A stretch of 64,000 bases of DNA from Poa pratensis (Eukaryota > Streptophyta > Magnoliopsida > Poales > Poaceae): the NCBI GenBank assembly GCA_947311845.1, contig CAMZMU010000080.1:22322074-22386073 (forward strand), given 5' to 3'. A program made the translations under genes and the position numbers. Positions 11,102 through 23,189 of this stretch are shown here, piece by piece. Numbering within the stretch: position 1 is the first letter of the stretch; every line of letters starts with the position of its first letter. Under the pieces are notes generated by a model, which was not told the origin of the DNA, ran no database searches, and worked only from the letters and a program-made list of their open reading frames with translations.

Positions 11102-11300
11102 CCTCGCTGTGGCCGGACAATCTGCGGGAGCTCGAGCCCGGGCCGGAGGCGCGGGCGCGTCGTTCCTATGGCCCCGCGCGTTACGTGACGTACGTCAGCT
11201 TCGGCACCGACGGCACGGTCGCCTCGCCGCGGCCGGACGAGCTGCCGGAGCTCGCTGCCGGGCTGGAGGCGAGCGGCTCGCCGTTCCTGTGGTCGCTTGA
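11102..11300 (+). pseudogene. Captured fragment of a UDP-glycosyltransferase gene (flavonoid 3-O-glucosyltransferase-like), partly duplicated
   Basis: The frame reads YVTYVSFGT, then [20 protein letters not shown] and PFLWSL, the segment just before the PSPG box of plant family-1 UDP-glycosyltransferases, closest by eye to anthocyanidin 3-O-glucosyltransferases. The PSPG box is absent. The segment at 11102-11172 (ggccggacaatctgcgggag...) is a diverged copy of 11220-11293 (ggccggacgagctgccggag...), so the captured piece was tandemly duplicated about 119 bases apart. It is a passenger in Helitron 1, not a working gene. Confidence 0.75.
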
Positions 11301-12089
11301 TGAAGGAAATCCGCATACATGATCCAATCTGATTTCCTGGGCCAGACCATGACGGAGGTCAAGCTGCCAACGATCAGCAGTAACTGCTTGCCTGGCTGTT
11401 CTGTTCTTGTGTGCTGCAATATCAAAGAGAGAAGGCGCCATGTCGCAACGTGCCGATCCCTGAAGCCGCCGGCCTCCTTCCTCCCTCCATGGTCTCCGGC
11501 CGCCATGTCCCCGGTCGAGGGTTTTCCGGCTGAAGGACAACTCCTTACCGCTGCGCTCAAGTAGGCGGGCGCAATGCCAAGTTTGCTTGCTACAGCGCGC
11601 CCGGCGACAGACAGTTGGGTTCTTGGCCCTCGCACGAACGACGACGGCGTTCTTCTCTCGCTGCCTCAGTCTCCTTATGTCAGGTGAGTTCAAACTTCCG
11701 AATGTGGTTTTATTCGATGAGTGGCATATATATAGCTGAGTAAAATTCATCAAACACACAGTTTACCAGTTGGCAATGGTTGTTCAACACGAGCTCCCCA
11801 CTGCGCCTGTCAATTTCGATCTGTTCTTCCACAGCAAGCTCTGCCTGGTAAGTTACTTCGGTTACTGTCAGTTCGGCGCATGTGACGACTCTATTGCGCT
11901 CAAGAACGGATTTGTGTTACAGAAATCCTTGCACATACGGAGGGGTAAAATGGCAGCACAATTGAATCTAATGAGCAGGATTATCCCAATGGCTATAGTT
12001 GCAGAAAAGCGAATTTTTTTCTTTACTTTGTGAATAAATGAAAGCAATTTGACGTGGCCTCCGCGGTGGCGTAGCAGACGGAGACGTAC

Positions 12090-12351
12090 CAATTACGCCT
12101 TGGCTGGCGGAATCCTGCTCGGAGTCGGACTCCATGGAGAGCGTGCCGGAACTGGAACCGGAGATGGAGACTCGAGCAGGCTGGGCCGAAGAGCCCGAGG
12201 GCAAAAGTGCGGGCCCAGCCGTCCCCTCCTCTTCAGACGAGGCAGAGAAGTGCTCGATTGCTGCTTTTCCCCTTCCAACCTCTGGTCCAGCAGCTTCTAT
12301 CGTCGCCAGAGCCGCCGCCGTAGATCTCTTCTTGGAGGGCCCGACGCGCAT
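12090..12351 (-). pseudogene. Unrecognised gene fragment in Helitron 1
   Basis: A minus-strand frame from 12351 (MRVGPSKKRSTAAALATIE, later serine- and acid-rich) has codon-like GC composition unlike the AT-rich Helitron ends. I do not recognise the family. It lies between the 3' end of the Helitron and the glycosyltransferase fragment, so is best read as a second captured piece. Confidence 0.35.
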
Positions 12352-12556
12352 CAGGAGTTGTTTACTTGTAATATGCTTCGACCAAATATTCTATTAAACA
12401 TGATTTCATTTAGCCTAAGAGGGTGCTTAGATTTCTTAAATTGTAGGTAAAAGGACCAATGTTATCTACTCTGTAATGTGTGTGTAGGTGATGATATTTA
12501 GCTTAATCGGAAGACATGCTTTGTAGAGACGTGCGTTGCACGTGCAGGTATACTAG

Positions 12557-12975
12557 TGACACATGAGAAATAAATCCGATAGTATACAATCCTAAAATCA
12601 GAAGCATCTGCACATCGAATATATTGCAACAATTCACATCCCTAGCTACTAGAGCATGGCAAAATTAAACACACATACATGCATACGTGCTACTCAATCT
12701 ACGTACGATACATACATACAGTCAACATTTATACATTCGGTAGGGATCGACAGTACGTGCAGTAGGTTCCGGCTCCCCTGACTACTTACTTGACAATTTC
12801 AATTCGACTCACATATTACATAGCGCAGTATGTATTTCCTGGCGCTTTATGGATCTAACTAAAGAACACTGTGGTTAAATTAAAGGGAACTGCCGCCATT
12901 ATATTCGTTGTTCCCTATATTCCACAAGCAGTTAAGCAGCAGATGATCCCAGACGTCACAGGGTGCTGCTATTGG
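12557..12975. other. 3' flank of HY5-like gene
   Basis: The 3' untranslated region and polyadenylation signals of the minus-strand HY5-like gene are expected here. No other gene or repeat was recognised. Confidence 0.4.
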
Positions 12976-15900
12976 CTAGCTGTCTCCGGCGCCGGCGCCG
13001 GCGCCGCTACCTGGTCCTCTCCTGTTACCAGTGGTGTTCTTCAGTATCTGCAAGCAGGAGATTAGTTAGACAACAAAGGCATCTCCCCTTAACTATCTAC
13101 GAGATCACATCAACTACAACTAGAGGTGTCGCAAGTGCCATGATACAAACGGTCTAACCTCATGTGCGTATACCTCGATCATATATGATTTCCATTGACA
13201 TACCTGTCTAAGCATTTGGTTCTCGTTCTGCAGTGTGGAGAGCCTCTCCTCAAGCTCTGAATTCCTATTCTCCAAGTCCTTCACCTTGATCTCCAGCTCA
13301 CCCATGTACGCCTTCTTTCTCTCCCGCGCTTGCTGCGCCGACACACGGTTCCTCAACAACCTAGATTAGTATGCAGTCATCACAAAAAAGTTAAGGTAAA
13401 GAAGAAGTTAGATTAAAATAGTGCAGTAGTTAGCTAACTATTCGATGTTTTCTCATTACATTCTACATTCTTGTGTTGTATTTTGAGTTCACAACAGTTG
13501 AGTAGACCAAGACATGTGCATATAAATTTCTTGAATATTATATGATCGTTTGGATTTTGTTGATCAAGATCTTAACAAACATTTTGGTGAAATCATACAA
13601 TATGTTGCACAAGGGTAGAGATCGACATTTTAGAGATCGTGCACTTGATGGAAGGAGAGAAGATCGATCCAGTAAGGATAATAAATTTGTCAATAATATG
13701 GGAACTAAACTCGATAGTTTTGACCCTAAAGTTGTTAATGAATTGTTATATTATATTGATTCTAGTGATAGAGATGGTGATGATGATAGTTAGCTAAATG
13801 ATTGCATTACTCAGTTAGCAACTTTTCATATCGGCCTAAAATCTAAGAGACTTACACACCATACATTAGTGTGAAGTCCAAAGTTAAGAATAATTTTCAA
13901 ATATGTGTTTATCATGATTGGCTTCTTATGGAATGGTAGAAGGATCATGTAATCTAGAAAAGAAACAATTTATTAAAGATGTAACTTATAATCTCAAAAG
14001 ATTTTACCGATCTTGGCTAGATAGAATTAGTGTAATTTTTTCTAAGAGTGGTTGCGGGCCCCTTCGAAAGGATCTTCGAGAGTTTTGTTTATGGGCGTTA
14101 GAGAAGATTTTATGATACATGAGTGTGTTGCTCTGGTTGATGTTTTACTATAATGCTTATTATGGAAAACAAAATTGGTTTTAAGTGGAATTGTATTAAT
14201 GTCTATGGAGCTAGCAGTATATATTCGAGAGACAAGCTGAGTTTATAGTTGAACTAGTGCATATTTTAGGATGTAATGATCACCCTTTTATTGCGTGGGG
14301 ATTTAATTTGATTAGAAGACCAGAAGAATGAAGCAAAGTAAAAATAATGTTCGTGTACTATGTTCAGTTCAAATATTCAACAATGGGGGTCTAAAGGAAT
14401 TGGACCAAACTGGAAAAAGATTTACTTCCTCGGATAACCAACAAGATCCTTTAGGTTAACTGGAAACAGTTATAGTCACTCCTTCGGAAATATTTTTTCA
14501 TTCAGTACCTGGGAGAACACTAGTTAGTTCTATTTCCGATCATGCACCTCTTTTAGTAGATACGGGTGGGATATGTTGAGGTGGTTAATAAGCTTTTTAA
14601 AATTTGAATTATGTTTCAGAAGAAAAAATTGTTGGTATAGTAGCGAAGGTGTCGAATAATGTGGCAAGGAGTAGAACTATATTAGACAAATGGCATACTT
14701 TTTTGGATCAATTATGAAGAATAGCAGGTTGGAATTCAAATATTCAAGGTAAATATAAGCAAAAAATAAAGTTTTAAGCATAAAAGTTAGATTAAATAGA
14801 TGTAAAAATGAGTTAGCAGGACTATATGTAGCTAACTATGAGCTTAGATGTTTCTTTAGCACTATTTGAAGGAAAATTAAAGTATGCTACCTATTTTATA
14901 AAGAGTTGTTTGGTCATGTTGTTTTACTTCTTATTTCCCTAGTTGTAACTTTACCAAATGTTCTAGCCGATGACAAAATCTCAATTAATTTTTCACGTTA
15001 TAAGACATAAGAAAATGTAGTGTTTCTATGTAACACAATAAGGCCCATAAGCCAGATGCTTTCCAAATGTGTTTTTTTGCAGAAGTTCTGGGATTTAGTT
15101 CATTTATATTTGTTTACCTATGTTTAGTGCTTTCCATGAAGGGACGTTGGATTTTCACATATTTAATTGCGGTATTATAATTCTCTTGTAAAAAGGCCAA
15201 GGGGTTTACCAGCTTTAAATGTAAAGACCTATCTGTATTTTGAATGTTATTTTTGAAACAATTCCAAAAGTGATTAACAATAGAGCAATGTTTGTTGGTG
15301 ATGATATAATTTTCTCTATCCAGTATACTTTCATAGGAGGTAGGTACATTCGTGATAGTGTGGCCCTGTTACATGAAACTATGCACAATGTACTTATATA
15401 GTAAAAGGCTACGATAATCATAAAGTGGGGTTTGAAAAGGAGTACCACAAAATTAATTGGGATATCATGTTTTGTTCTGGATATGAGAAGTTTCTGTCTC
15501 AAATTCATTAACATGACCAGGTTAGTTTTTGCAAATGGTAGTGTTTGTACTATGGTAAATGGTAAAGTAGGTCCTTTAGAAATAGAAAAATGCTCAGGCA
15601 AGGAGACCCCCCCCCCCCCCCCCCCCCCCCCGACCCCACACACACACACAAACCCAGGTTCTACCTTTCAATATGGTAACATATGTATTGGATGTACTGG
15701 TAAAAGGGCCAAAGAGCAAGGTTTAACATCTGACTTGTTGGAGGATGGCATAGCCATAATTCAGTATGCTCACAACGCAATTTTCCTTATTGAAGATGAG
15801 TTACATAGTGTTAGGAATCTTAAATTCATTTTGTGAGTGTTTGAACAACTCACTAGTTTATAGGATAAGTAGAGAGACAAGAAGAGCATACCCATACTTT

Positions 15901-18900
15901 TACTTCTAAAGTAGGAAAATTTTCCCTTTTAGGTACCTTGGTGTAGCAATTCATTTCAAAAGATTGCTAAAACAAGATTGAAAATATTCTGAAGATAAAG
16001 TTGATAAGAAAGATAATATTTGGAAAGGAGGTTTGGTGTCTTCTGGTGGTAGAATAATTTTGGTTGAAACTTGCTTGATTAGTATACCTAGCTAGGTATA
16101 TGATGTCATTTTTTATAGAAAGCCAAGCTTAAAGAACAATTAAAAATGTGGATTTCTGTAGGGCTTGACTCATTTGGTATGAAAAACGAGGCACTAAAAA
16201 CTAAAACTTTGCCAAATAGTATACTTATCAAACTAAACACCAATGGGTTTGGGTGTAACAAAATTTGAATGTAAAAATATCAATTTGCTTTGTAAATGGA
16301 TCTTGAGGCTTGAAAATGATGAAGTTGACTGACATGAGTTGCTTAGAGCAACGTACATGGAAATAAAATTTTGAATCAATGCAAGCATGCCCCTAACCCC
16401 TCTCGCTTTTGGTTAGGTCTAATAAAGGTCAAGGATATCTTTTCAGTTGTTGTCAAAGAGTTTGGGAGATGGCAATAAAACTAGGTTCTTGGAAGATTAT
16501 ACAAATTATCTTTTAATCATGATATCAAATTTACATTTTAAAAAAAAATCAAATTTATTAACTTTTTAAGACTCTCTCTTCCTAATCAATGAAAAGTCAA
16601 GTCTTTTGCATTGCTTAAAAAACAGCGGAAAGTTGTTACATTAGTCCATGCAAAGCGACGAAATGAAAGCCGACATTTGTGCGCTCCATACTGGTGTTGC
16701 ACAAGTTTAAGAGATGCTCGAAACAGGCTTTCGCCCCGCTTTATAAATAAAGCAACGACCACCAAACAACACTGCATACAAACGCAACACCACACACGCT
16801 GGGGCCAACAGCAAACAAACGCCCAAAACATAAACAAATTGAGACAAAGGTGGGAAGACTAAACTAAGGTGACCCGCAATCGTTGTGCCTGTCCGGAGAA
16901 TTACCACCACGCTCGTAGCACCGAATCGTCGAGTACCAAGCAGCACCTTCAAGAAGGGAAGCAATCGCTGCTACCCGGACCGGCACACCGGTCCTAGGGT
17001 TTCCCCCGGCACAGAGAGAAGTGGATGGAAGGTAGCCACGACGCCCTCCAAGAAGGAAAGATGTCACCCGAAGGCGGCACCGCGTCGGTGTCAGACGAAC
17101 CGACATGGATTTCTCCCGAAAAATCCTATCCACGACCCCGGGCGATGCATAGCATAAGAGCCCCGCAAGGACAAAGCCTCGTCATCTCAGACTCGCCGCC
17201 CGCCAACTTGCGCCACCACGGTTACGAAGTCGCCATCGTTGTCTTACCGAAGCTACCGACATAAATGTCTGCAAGACGGAGGCAAGTGGTAGCTCGACTC
17301 GGGGTCAGCATTACCGCAACCGCGCGGGAGGGAACTGCCTCCACCACCGAAGGCAGTAGTCGACCGGACGTAGTCGCACAGCACACCAGTCCCAGTCGGG
17401 TCCGGCCATACTGCCAGTCCCAAGAGGGTCCGGACCGAGCCCAAATTGGGCCCGTAAAGCCAGCCACCACGCTGCAACAAGGGCAGCCGCCGTCGCTGCT
17501 GCACCCCTCCACGAACACCTCCGCCTCTATCTTGCAGTCTTCATCGTCGCCTCTTCACGAACTCCGGCCTGGGGTCTGCAAGACGGAACAAGCAACAATG
17601 CTAGAACCCGGGACAACATCATCGCAACCTTGCGGGAGGGAACAACCTCCACCACCGAGAGGCGGTAGTCGACCGGACGGGACATCGGAAGCACACCAAG
17701 CCCACGTTGGCCCGGCCGGACCTAAACAGGCCCGTAAAGCTTCTCCCGCCCCGCTGCAACACGCAAGATGCAGCACCACCGTCCCTGTTCTTGTGTCGTC
17801 GCCGCCGTCATACAGGAAGCATCGCAGCAGCAGGCGAGCTGGCCCGCCCAAGCCCAGATGCGGCCCGAAGGGCCCAGATCTGGGCTGGGAGGCCATGTCG
17901 TGCCGCACCGCACCTACAACGCCCCGCCAGACGCCGGCCTCGCCGCACGCCGGCGCCACCACGTCAGAACCGCTTGGAGGAGCCAGCACCAAAGTCTCCC
18001 GAAGTGCACCGCCGCCAGAGCGAGCCCAGGCCCCGACCCGCTCGCAAGGACGTGGGGAAGAACAGTCCGCCGGCGCCGGCGCCGCCCGGGCATGGCCCGG
18101 TGACCCAAGCCGGCGGCGGCGGCGACGAGTGAAGAGGGGTGGAGGTGGGGGTTCGGCCGAGGACGGGGACGGCGCGAGAGGGTTCCGAGGCCGCGGCCGG
18201 CCGCCGCGGGGGCGGCGCGGCTGTGCGAGGGAGGCGGGGGAGAGGAGGAGGAAGAGGCGGCGCGGGCCGGCCGCCGGCGGCGGCGGCTAGGGTTAGGTTT
18301 TCTTTCCTGCTAGCTCACGAGCCTTTTCCAGTCTTAGCGAGTACATTATGGCCAAGTTTAAGAGAGATTGTAAGTTTGAAACAGAGATTTTCATGAGTTG
18401 GCTATCATTTTTGTAGGGTGAGTTGGCTATCATTTTTGTAGGGTGAGTTGGCTATCAGCTAAAAGGGACTGCGCGCGCATGTGTACGTGGGTGCTAGACT
18501 GCTAGTGTGTGGAATGGCTAAGTTTTGGTCTTCAGTTTGTCGCTTTGCATGAACGGCAACCTGAAATTAATGTCGAACTCCGTATGGCATGCCATCACAC
18601 CGTGGCCGTCTAGCTCACCCAGCAACGACACTACTGAGCTACTTGATCGACCGAGCTACGAACACACAGTAGCTAGGATCGAAGAGCGTACAATATATAC
18701 CTTTTGAGTCGGCGATGCTCCTTGTCGGCCGGGCTGCGGCCGCGGCGGCGCGAGGCGGCCTGCGCCGCCGCTGCCAACTGTGCGGGCTCCGACGACGTCC
18801 CGGCAGCCGCCGGCTCCCTCCCCGACGTCGACGGGCCTCCCTGGTCCAGCCTGAACTCCGGCACCCTCCCTATGTCGTCGTCGCTGTCCATCCCTGCATG

Positions 18901-19292
18901 CGCGCCGTTCAGACATCAATCCAGGCATCTACAGCTAGTTCGCATAATATCTTTCGTGTGCAATAGGAGGAAATCCAGAAACGAAGAGAAGACTGAAGAG
19001 CAATCAAGAGTGAACAAGCTTCGTCAGCTCTGATGTATATCGACTTGTCGATCACGCCGGCTGGACACAACAGGAGACGAAGAAGCAAAAAAAAAAAAAA
19101 AAAGATGAGAAAAGTTAATCAAGATCGATCATGGAGAAAATCTTTGCTATAACCAGCACGGTTTATGTGCATGCGTGCGATATATATGGATGAGGTCGAG
19201 TGCGTGCCTTCCTTTGAGTGAGGCGCGGAGCTGGAGGACCTGTCGCTGCTGGAATGCGGCGAGCTCGTCGTGGTGGTCGTCTGATCTTGCAT
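12976..19292 (-). CDS. HY5: HY5-type bZIP transcription factor (ELONGATED HYPOCOTYL 5 homologue), 168 aa
   Basis: Exons: 19208-19292, 18701-18893, 13204-13360 and 12976-13047 (507 bp including the stop), all joining in phase. The protein promotes photomorphogenesis and light-regulated transcription by binding ACGT-core boxes as a dimer in the nucleus, and is degraded through COP1 in the dark. Residues about 30-43 ([13 protein letters not shown]) match the COP1-binding acidic V-P-E motif. [19 protein letters not shown] and [16 protein letters not shown] form the basic region, followed by a leucine zipper ([19 protein letters not shown]) and [13 protein letters not shown] near the C terminus. 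Length agrees with monocot HY5 (about 170 aa). Exon 1 ends ...AAGGAAG followed by GC rather than GT, so intron 1 (18894-19207) is apparently GC-AG. Intron 2 (13361-18700) is 5.3 kb because of repeat insertions. Confidence 0.93.
13560..16560 (+). mobile_element. Decayed L1-type LINE in HY5 intron 2 (antisense to the gene)
   Basis: Translated plus-strand fragments show an endonuclease-like [11 protein letters not shown] (about 14300), a reverse-transcriptase stretch with [30 protein letters not shown] and [14 protein letters not shown] (15430-15835, where YADD has become YAHN), and a later [19 protein letters not shown] (about 16000). The frames are interrupted by many stops. An A-rich stretch near 16540 fits the 3' tail. 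The AT-rich, high-stop character shows long decay. Confidence 0.75.
15609..15631. repeat. Poly-C tract followed by CA repeat inside the LINE
   Basis: About 22 consecutive C residues are followed by cgaccccacacacacacacaa. They interrupt the reverse-transcriptase frame immediately after its VNGKVGP segment. Confidence 0.9.
16700..18300 (-). mobile_element. GC-rich retroposon (non-autonomous, LINE-like) in HY5 intron 2
   Basis: Read on the minus strand, the 3' end (about 16720-16750) is gctttatttataaagcgggg followed by cgaaagcc, a 3' end common to Triticeae non-LTR retroposons. The body is GC-rich with repeated gggcccagatctgggc-like segments, as in the element at 21747-23101. Long open frames on both strands (for example 17265-18290) are low in complexity and match no family I know. 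I found no clear target-site duplication. Confidence 0.5.
18401..18455. repeat. Short direct repeat in HY5 intron 2
   Basis: The unit gagttggctatcatttttg, with gtagggt, occurs twice in tandem and a third partial copy (gagttggctatcagc) follows. Confidence 0.85.
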
Positions 19293-21600
19293 TTCTCCTT
19301 CCCCTCTCCCGCGCTTAATCTGTCCGGGTGGCCAGCCGGAGAGTATCTTATTGTTGATTGATTGCACGTTTCTCTGTCTCCCCGTCTGATTGCTTTCTGA
19401 TTGGCTCTTCCTCTCTTGGCTTGCTCGGACGGCGTACTTGCAGTCTTGCAAGACATGGCCAAGGTCCTCTTCATTTGCTCCGAACGACACCACTACGTGT
19501 TATTGCAAACTAACCCCTACACTGTTCCTTTTCGCATATAACCACCGGCGGTCGATCGCTGGATCTTCATGTTTGTAAACGTGCTAACAAACCGCTAGGG
19601 ATCCGTTCGACATATCGCAGGACATGGTAGACCGATGTGCGAAAGTAGAGCGCTTTTGCCCTGTGGACGCATCCACCTTGCCGATTTGATGCGGAGAGAG
19701 ACACCCAGTTCAGCCCGCGAGCAGGGGAGCCGTCCGCCCCGGCGACCCCCGCCCGGATCGCACGGCGGAGCGCCCTCCACGTCGCGGCCCGCCGCGCCAG
19801 GCGTTGGCCGCAGGTATCCAGAGGTGGCGAGCCCCGCCGCGTGGCCGCGCTCCCGGCCTCGCACCCGCCAGCCGCCCCGCCGACGCGCGGGCCGTCGGGA
19901 CGCTGGGGCCGTTGTATCAGGGACGTGGGTGGAGGTGATAGGACGTGGAGCGGATGAGAGGAGGGAGAAGGGTAGGCGAGGGCTGCGGCGTAGGTGACTG
20001 TGCGCATGTTTTGTCGCGTGCTCTCTCGGGGAGCGGCGGTGTGGCTCGTCGTCCGCCACGCGAGTCGATCTGCGATGGAGCGCGCTTTTTGCATGGTGGT
20101 GGATCTCGCTTCTCGCGCGTGTCGGTGGCAGCTATGGCCAAATGGAGGTCATTTGCACGTATCGAGTTGTCACGTAGAGGTTTCTAATCCGAAGCTACCG
20201 AGCTACGAATAGATCGTTCAAAGAAAACCACAGAATAGTTAGATTTCACGTTATGAAATAGGCTCGATCCACAAATCTTATCTCTCTCAAACCCTAAAGA
20301 TTAATGTAATTATTCTCAACCGACTCGACTCCGTGTTGATTTTTGATGTTCACACGATAGTTCAAATGAATTAGCGGGCTTGAGCTCCCTTTTCGAAGAG
20401 AAAAAAATATATACTGTATAGGAAAACAACCACTCTAAATGAACAAGTTAAAAGTTTTGACCCAGCAAAACCACACACAACGCAAAATACATCTAAACGG
20501 AGCCACCACACGCACTAATGGCCTGAAATCACATGATCAACGGCGGAATATATTGCCTTTCGCGGTTGCACTCCCTTAAGCAACATCTAAATGTTGCATC
20601 GACGTTATCCGATTCCAAGTTCCACACTGTTGGCTTCTCAACAGCAAATCGAATCATAAGTGCCCCGTTGTATTGCCAATGTTCGAGTTGAGCCGAAAGA
20701 GTCTTTCCCTGCATAGCAACTGCAATTCGACTTTCCGGGCAATGCACCTGGACTCTATGCAATGCTGAACATTCGTATTTTGTCTTTGTTTTTTTATCTT
20801 ACTGGGATTTTAAAAGTACATTTCCTCATTTATTTATCTCTCTATATTCATCCTTCTATCCTTATTGCAGTTACATATTCTTTCATCAACGGAATTTTGT
20901 CTTGCGTCAATTTTGACAAAATGTTCATGGGATATTTTTTGTTCGCCGGTATTTGTTTTTCTCCCAACAGTGTTTGAGACAACAAAGAGAATAATATGTA
21001 CGAACGCCTCTTGTGGTGTTTGTGTGAGTGATATGAACGGTTTTGTAAACACAAGGAATTTTTTTGATATGTCTAAACATTGTTATGACTAGTACCAACA
21101 TTTCATAAGACATATGAATCTCTTCTATACACCGTGTCACACATTACAAAAACTACAAGGTAACATTTTTTCCTATACGAGGTTGTGTATACTTTCTTCT
21201 CTACATTGTTATGGTAAGATTGGTCTATATGTATTTTTGGAGATTTTTAGAAGGAAAAAATAATCAGAATGAGCAGAGCATTCCCGGCCGGCCCACGACG
21301 CTCCCGTCACAAGTTGGATTCTGGTCCCGGGTGAGGGCCATAGCTAGATAAAAGGCCCCTAGATAAATGATTAATGGGTGGCAAGAAATCTTAAAGCCCG
21401 TGGATCCTCACACTGGTACTACGATTACAATCAAAACTCGCTCAGTTCAGTGAAAGAATTTCCAAAGCAGCGACGCCATTTTTTTTGCGGGTTGACGGGG
21501 CCTGGAAAAACTGGGGCTGTAGAGCCTGCACGAGATGCGTCCCGACGCGGCCCATAGTAGAGGAGTAAGTGGTAAAGTTATGTTGGATCATTTTAAAAAA
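19293..21600. other. HY5 upstream region and unassigned sequence
   Basis: 19293-19560 should be the 5' UTR and proximal promoter of the minus-strand HY5-like gene. At 19600-20200 a GC-rich block has long open frames on both strands with biased composition and no recognised domain; it may be a fragment of a captured gene or retroposon. At 20200-21600 the sequence is AT-rich and I see no gene. Around 21670-21706 agaatcagagggagtatg looks like the 3' terminus of a Stowaway MITE without its partner. Confidence 0.4.
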
Positions 21601-21746
21601 AAATATGTTATTCTCTCAGATCCGTCAAATGTGTCCTGGAAAATAAACATGCGATGTATAAATCTGTAGTTATACTACCGTTTTTATTTAGAATCAGAGG
21701 GAGTATGTTGGATGCCTCGTGGTCTGGTGGCGAGTGCGTCAGTCTC

Positions 21747-23101
21747 ACGCCGTTGTGAGTGTTGGTAGATCGATCAGTAGTACGTCCCCTCGCTCCTGTG
21801 CTGCCGTGGGCAGCACCGGGGCGCCCCAACCTCGCCGCCCCAGCCCCTCCCACCTCCGCCCCCCTTCGCCGCCGCTGCCGCGGGCCGTCGCCGCGGTGGC
21901 GGCGGGCGCCCTCGCCACCACAAGGTGCAAGAGGGGATGCTCGCCGTGAAGGCGTTCGGCGCTCAGGCGCTTCCCCGCCGCCACAGTCGTGGAGCTCCGG
22001 CCGGCGGCGTTCGAAGGTCCCTCTCGGTGCCGGAGGTGCCAGGAGGCGGCTGCCCGACGGTGCGGTAGCTTCGGCGGTGTGTGCTCCGTTTGGAGTCCGA
22101 TCTGGACGTGCGGGCTCAGATCTGGGCCGAGCGGGCCTCGATCTGGGCCGCGCGGGCCGGACCGCGCTTCGGCAATTCCCGCTGGTGCGGAGGCAGGCCA
22201 AGGCTAGGACGCGGTCCTGCGGCATGCTGCCGGCGCGTGTGCCGGCGAGATCGGTGTGTGTGCGTGTGGTCTCGGCCCTGTGCGGCTGAACCTCCCCCTG
22301 CCTCTCCTCGTGTTCGAGCTGATTTCCAGATCCTCGGGCGGTTCTTCCGGGCGGCCAGCCCTGGGCTCTCGCCACAGCGCAGCGTCGTTGTTGGTGCCCT
22401 GGCTTGTGGTGCCCGTGCGCCTGCCGGATCTTGGGCTCTCCGAGGTTGTAGGCCGGTGGCTGCGACCGGTTCTTCTTCCCCGCGTCCTCGTGACGGCGGC
22501 CGGCTGCTGGTTTGGGATGGGACTCGATGAAAATCGTGCAATGGATGTTTCCATTACCGACGATGACAACACTTCCTAGTGCTGTTTCCCTTGTTGAAGG
22601 CATCGTCATGTAGTCCCTCCTTCCCTGGCTTGCTGGATCCCGTCTCTCCGTGCCATATTGCCTCCCGATGTGTTCATCCGGTGTACCTTCTTTCGGCTTG
22701 TGAATCACCTTCTTTGGGGTAGTGCTCTGGGACTTTGGCGAAAGCTTTGCAGGAATCCGTCTCTGCCGGCAACGACGACGTCTTTGCACGCCGTGCACCT
22801 TCTTGGAGGCGTTGCTGCAAGCCCCCGCCTTTTGGATTCTCAATCCCTGCTAGGTTCTTTCCCTGATGGCGTCTCTCGGTGGTGGCGTTGAAGGTGTGGT
22901 GGAGGTCGGTTGGTGTGGACAACTCCGTCGCCGTCTCCGTGCAACAGAAGTCAAGGCGCCTGCTAGGGTTTAGCTTGTTTAGCTTGGCTGTTGCTTTGGG
23001 GTGTGTGTGTGTTGTGCGTGTGTGTTGTAACCTGTAAGCTGTACCCTGCCGGTTGTTGGCTTTGTTAATTCAAAGCTGGGCTCGTCTCGAGCCTCATTTC
23101 T
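21747..23101 (+). mobile_element. GC-rich non-LTR retroposon with ~15-bp target-site duplication
   Basis: The flanking copies gagtgcgtcagtctc (21732-21746) and gagtgcgtgagtctc (23102-23116) differ by one base and delimit a 1355-bp insertion. Its 3' end (ggctttgttaattcaaagct, then gggctcg...) resembles other Triticeae retroposon 3' ends and recurs in reverse at about 55283-55300. The body has cagatctgggcc motifs shared with the element at 16700-18300. No reverse transcriptase is visible, so it would move with enzymes supplied by a LINE. Several long open frames inside are not supported as genes. Confidence 0.65.
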
Positions 23102-23189
23102 GAGTGCGTGAGTCTCCATAAAAAACAGAAATAGTACTTAATCATTTTTTTTGTTCATATCAAGTCAGCAGTCAACAAAAATTGGTCGT

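Larger units (their letters stand above)
10776..12556 (+). mobile_element. Non-autonomous Helitron 1 with captured gene fragments
   Basis: It begins TCTATACTACTATTAAAAG at 10776 after an A and ends CTAG at 12556 before a T. A hairpin (acgtgc-gtt-gcacgt, 12529-12543) lies 13 bases before the end. These are the defining Helitron features: 5' TC, 3' hairpin plus CTRR, and insertion between A and T without target duplication. The same termini recur at 28217 and 31572. It carries no Rep/helicase, so it depends on another element. It holds a UDP-glycosyltransferase fragment near its 5' end and an unrecognised minus-strand fragment (about 12090-12350). Confidence 0.88.

Noticed and set aside
15600..15660. 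Possible functional poly-C/CA element
   Set aside because: A simple microsatellite in a dead LINE; probably slippage, possibly assembly-adjusted.
17265..18290. 341-aa plus-strand frame in HY5 intron 2
   Set aside because: Low-complexity Pro/Arg/Ser-rich, no domain, lies in a GC-rich retroposon whose 3' end is on the opposite strand.
19567..20094. 175-aa minus-strand frame upstream of HY5
   Set aside because: Biased composition with open frames on the other strand as well; no recognised motif or intron structure.
21608..22843. 411-aa minus-strand frame
   Set aside because: It crosses the left boundary of a retroposon delimited by 15-bp target duplications, so it cannot be an ancestral gene; composition is low complexity.
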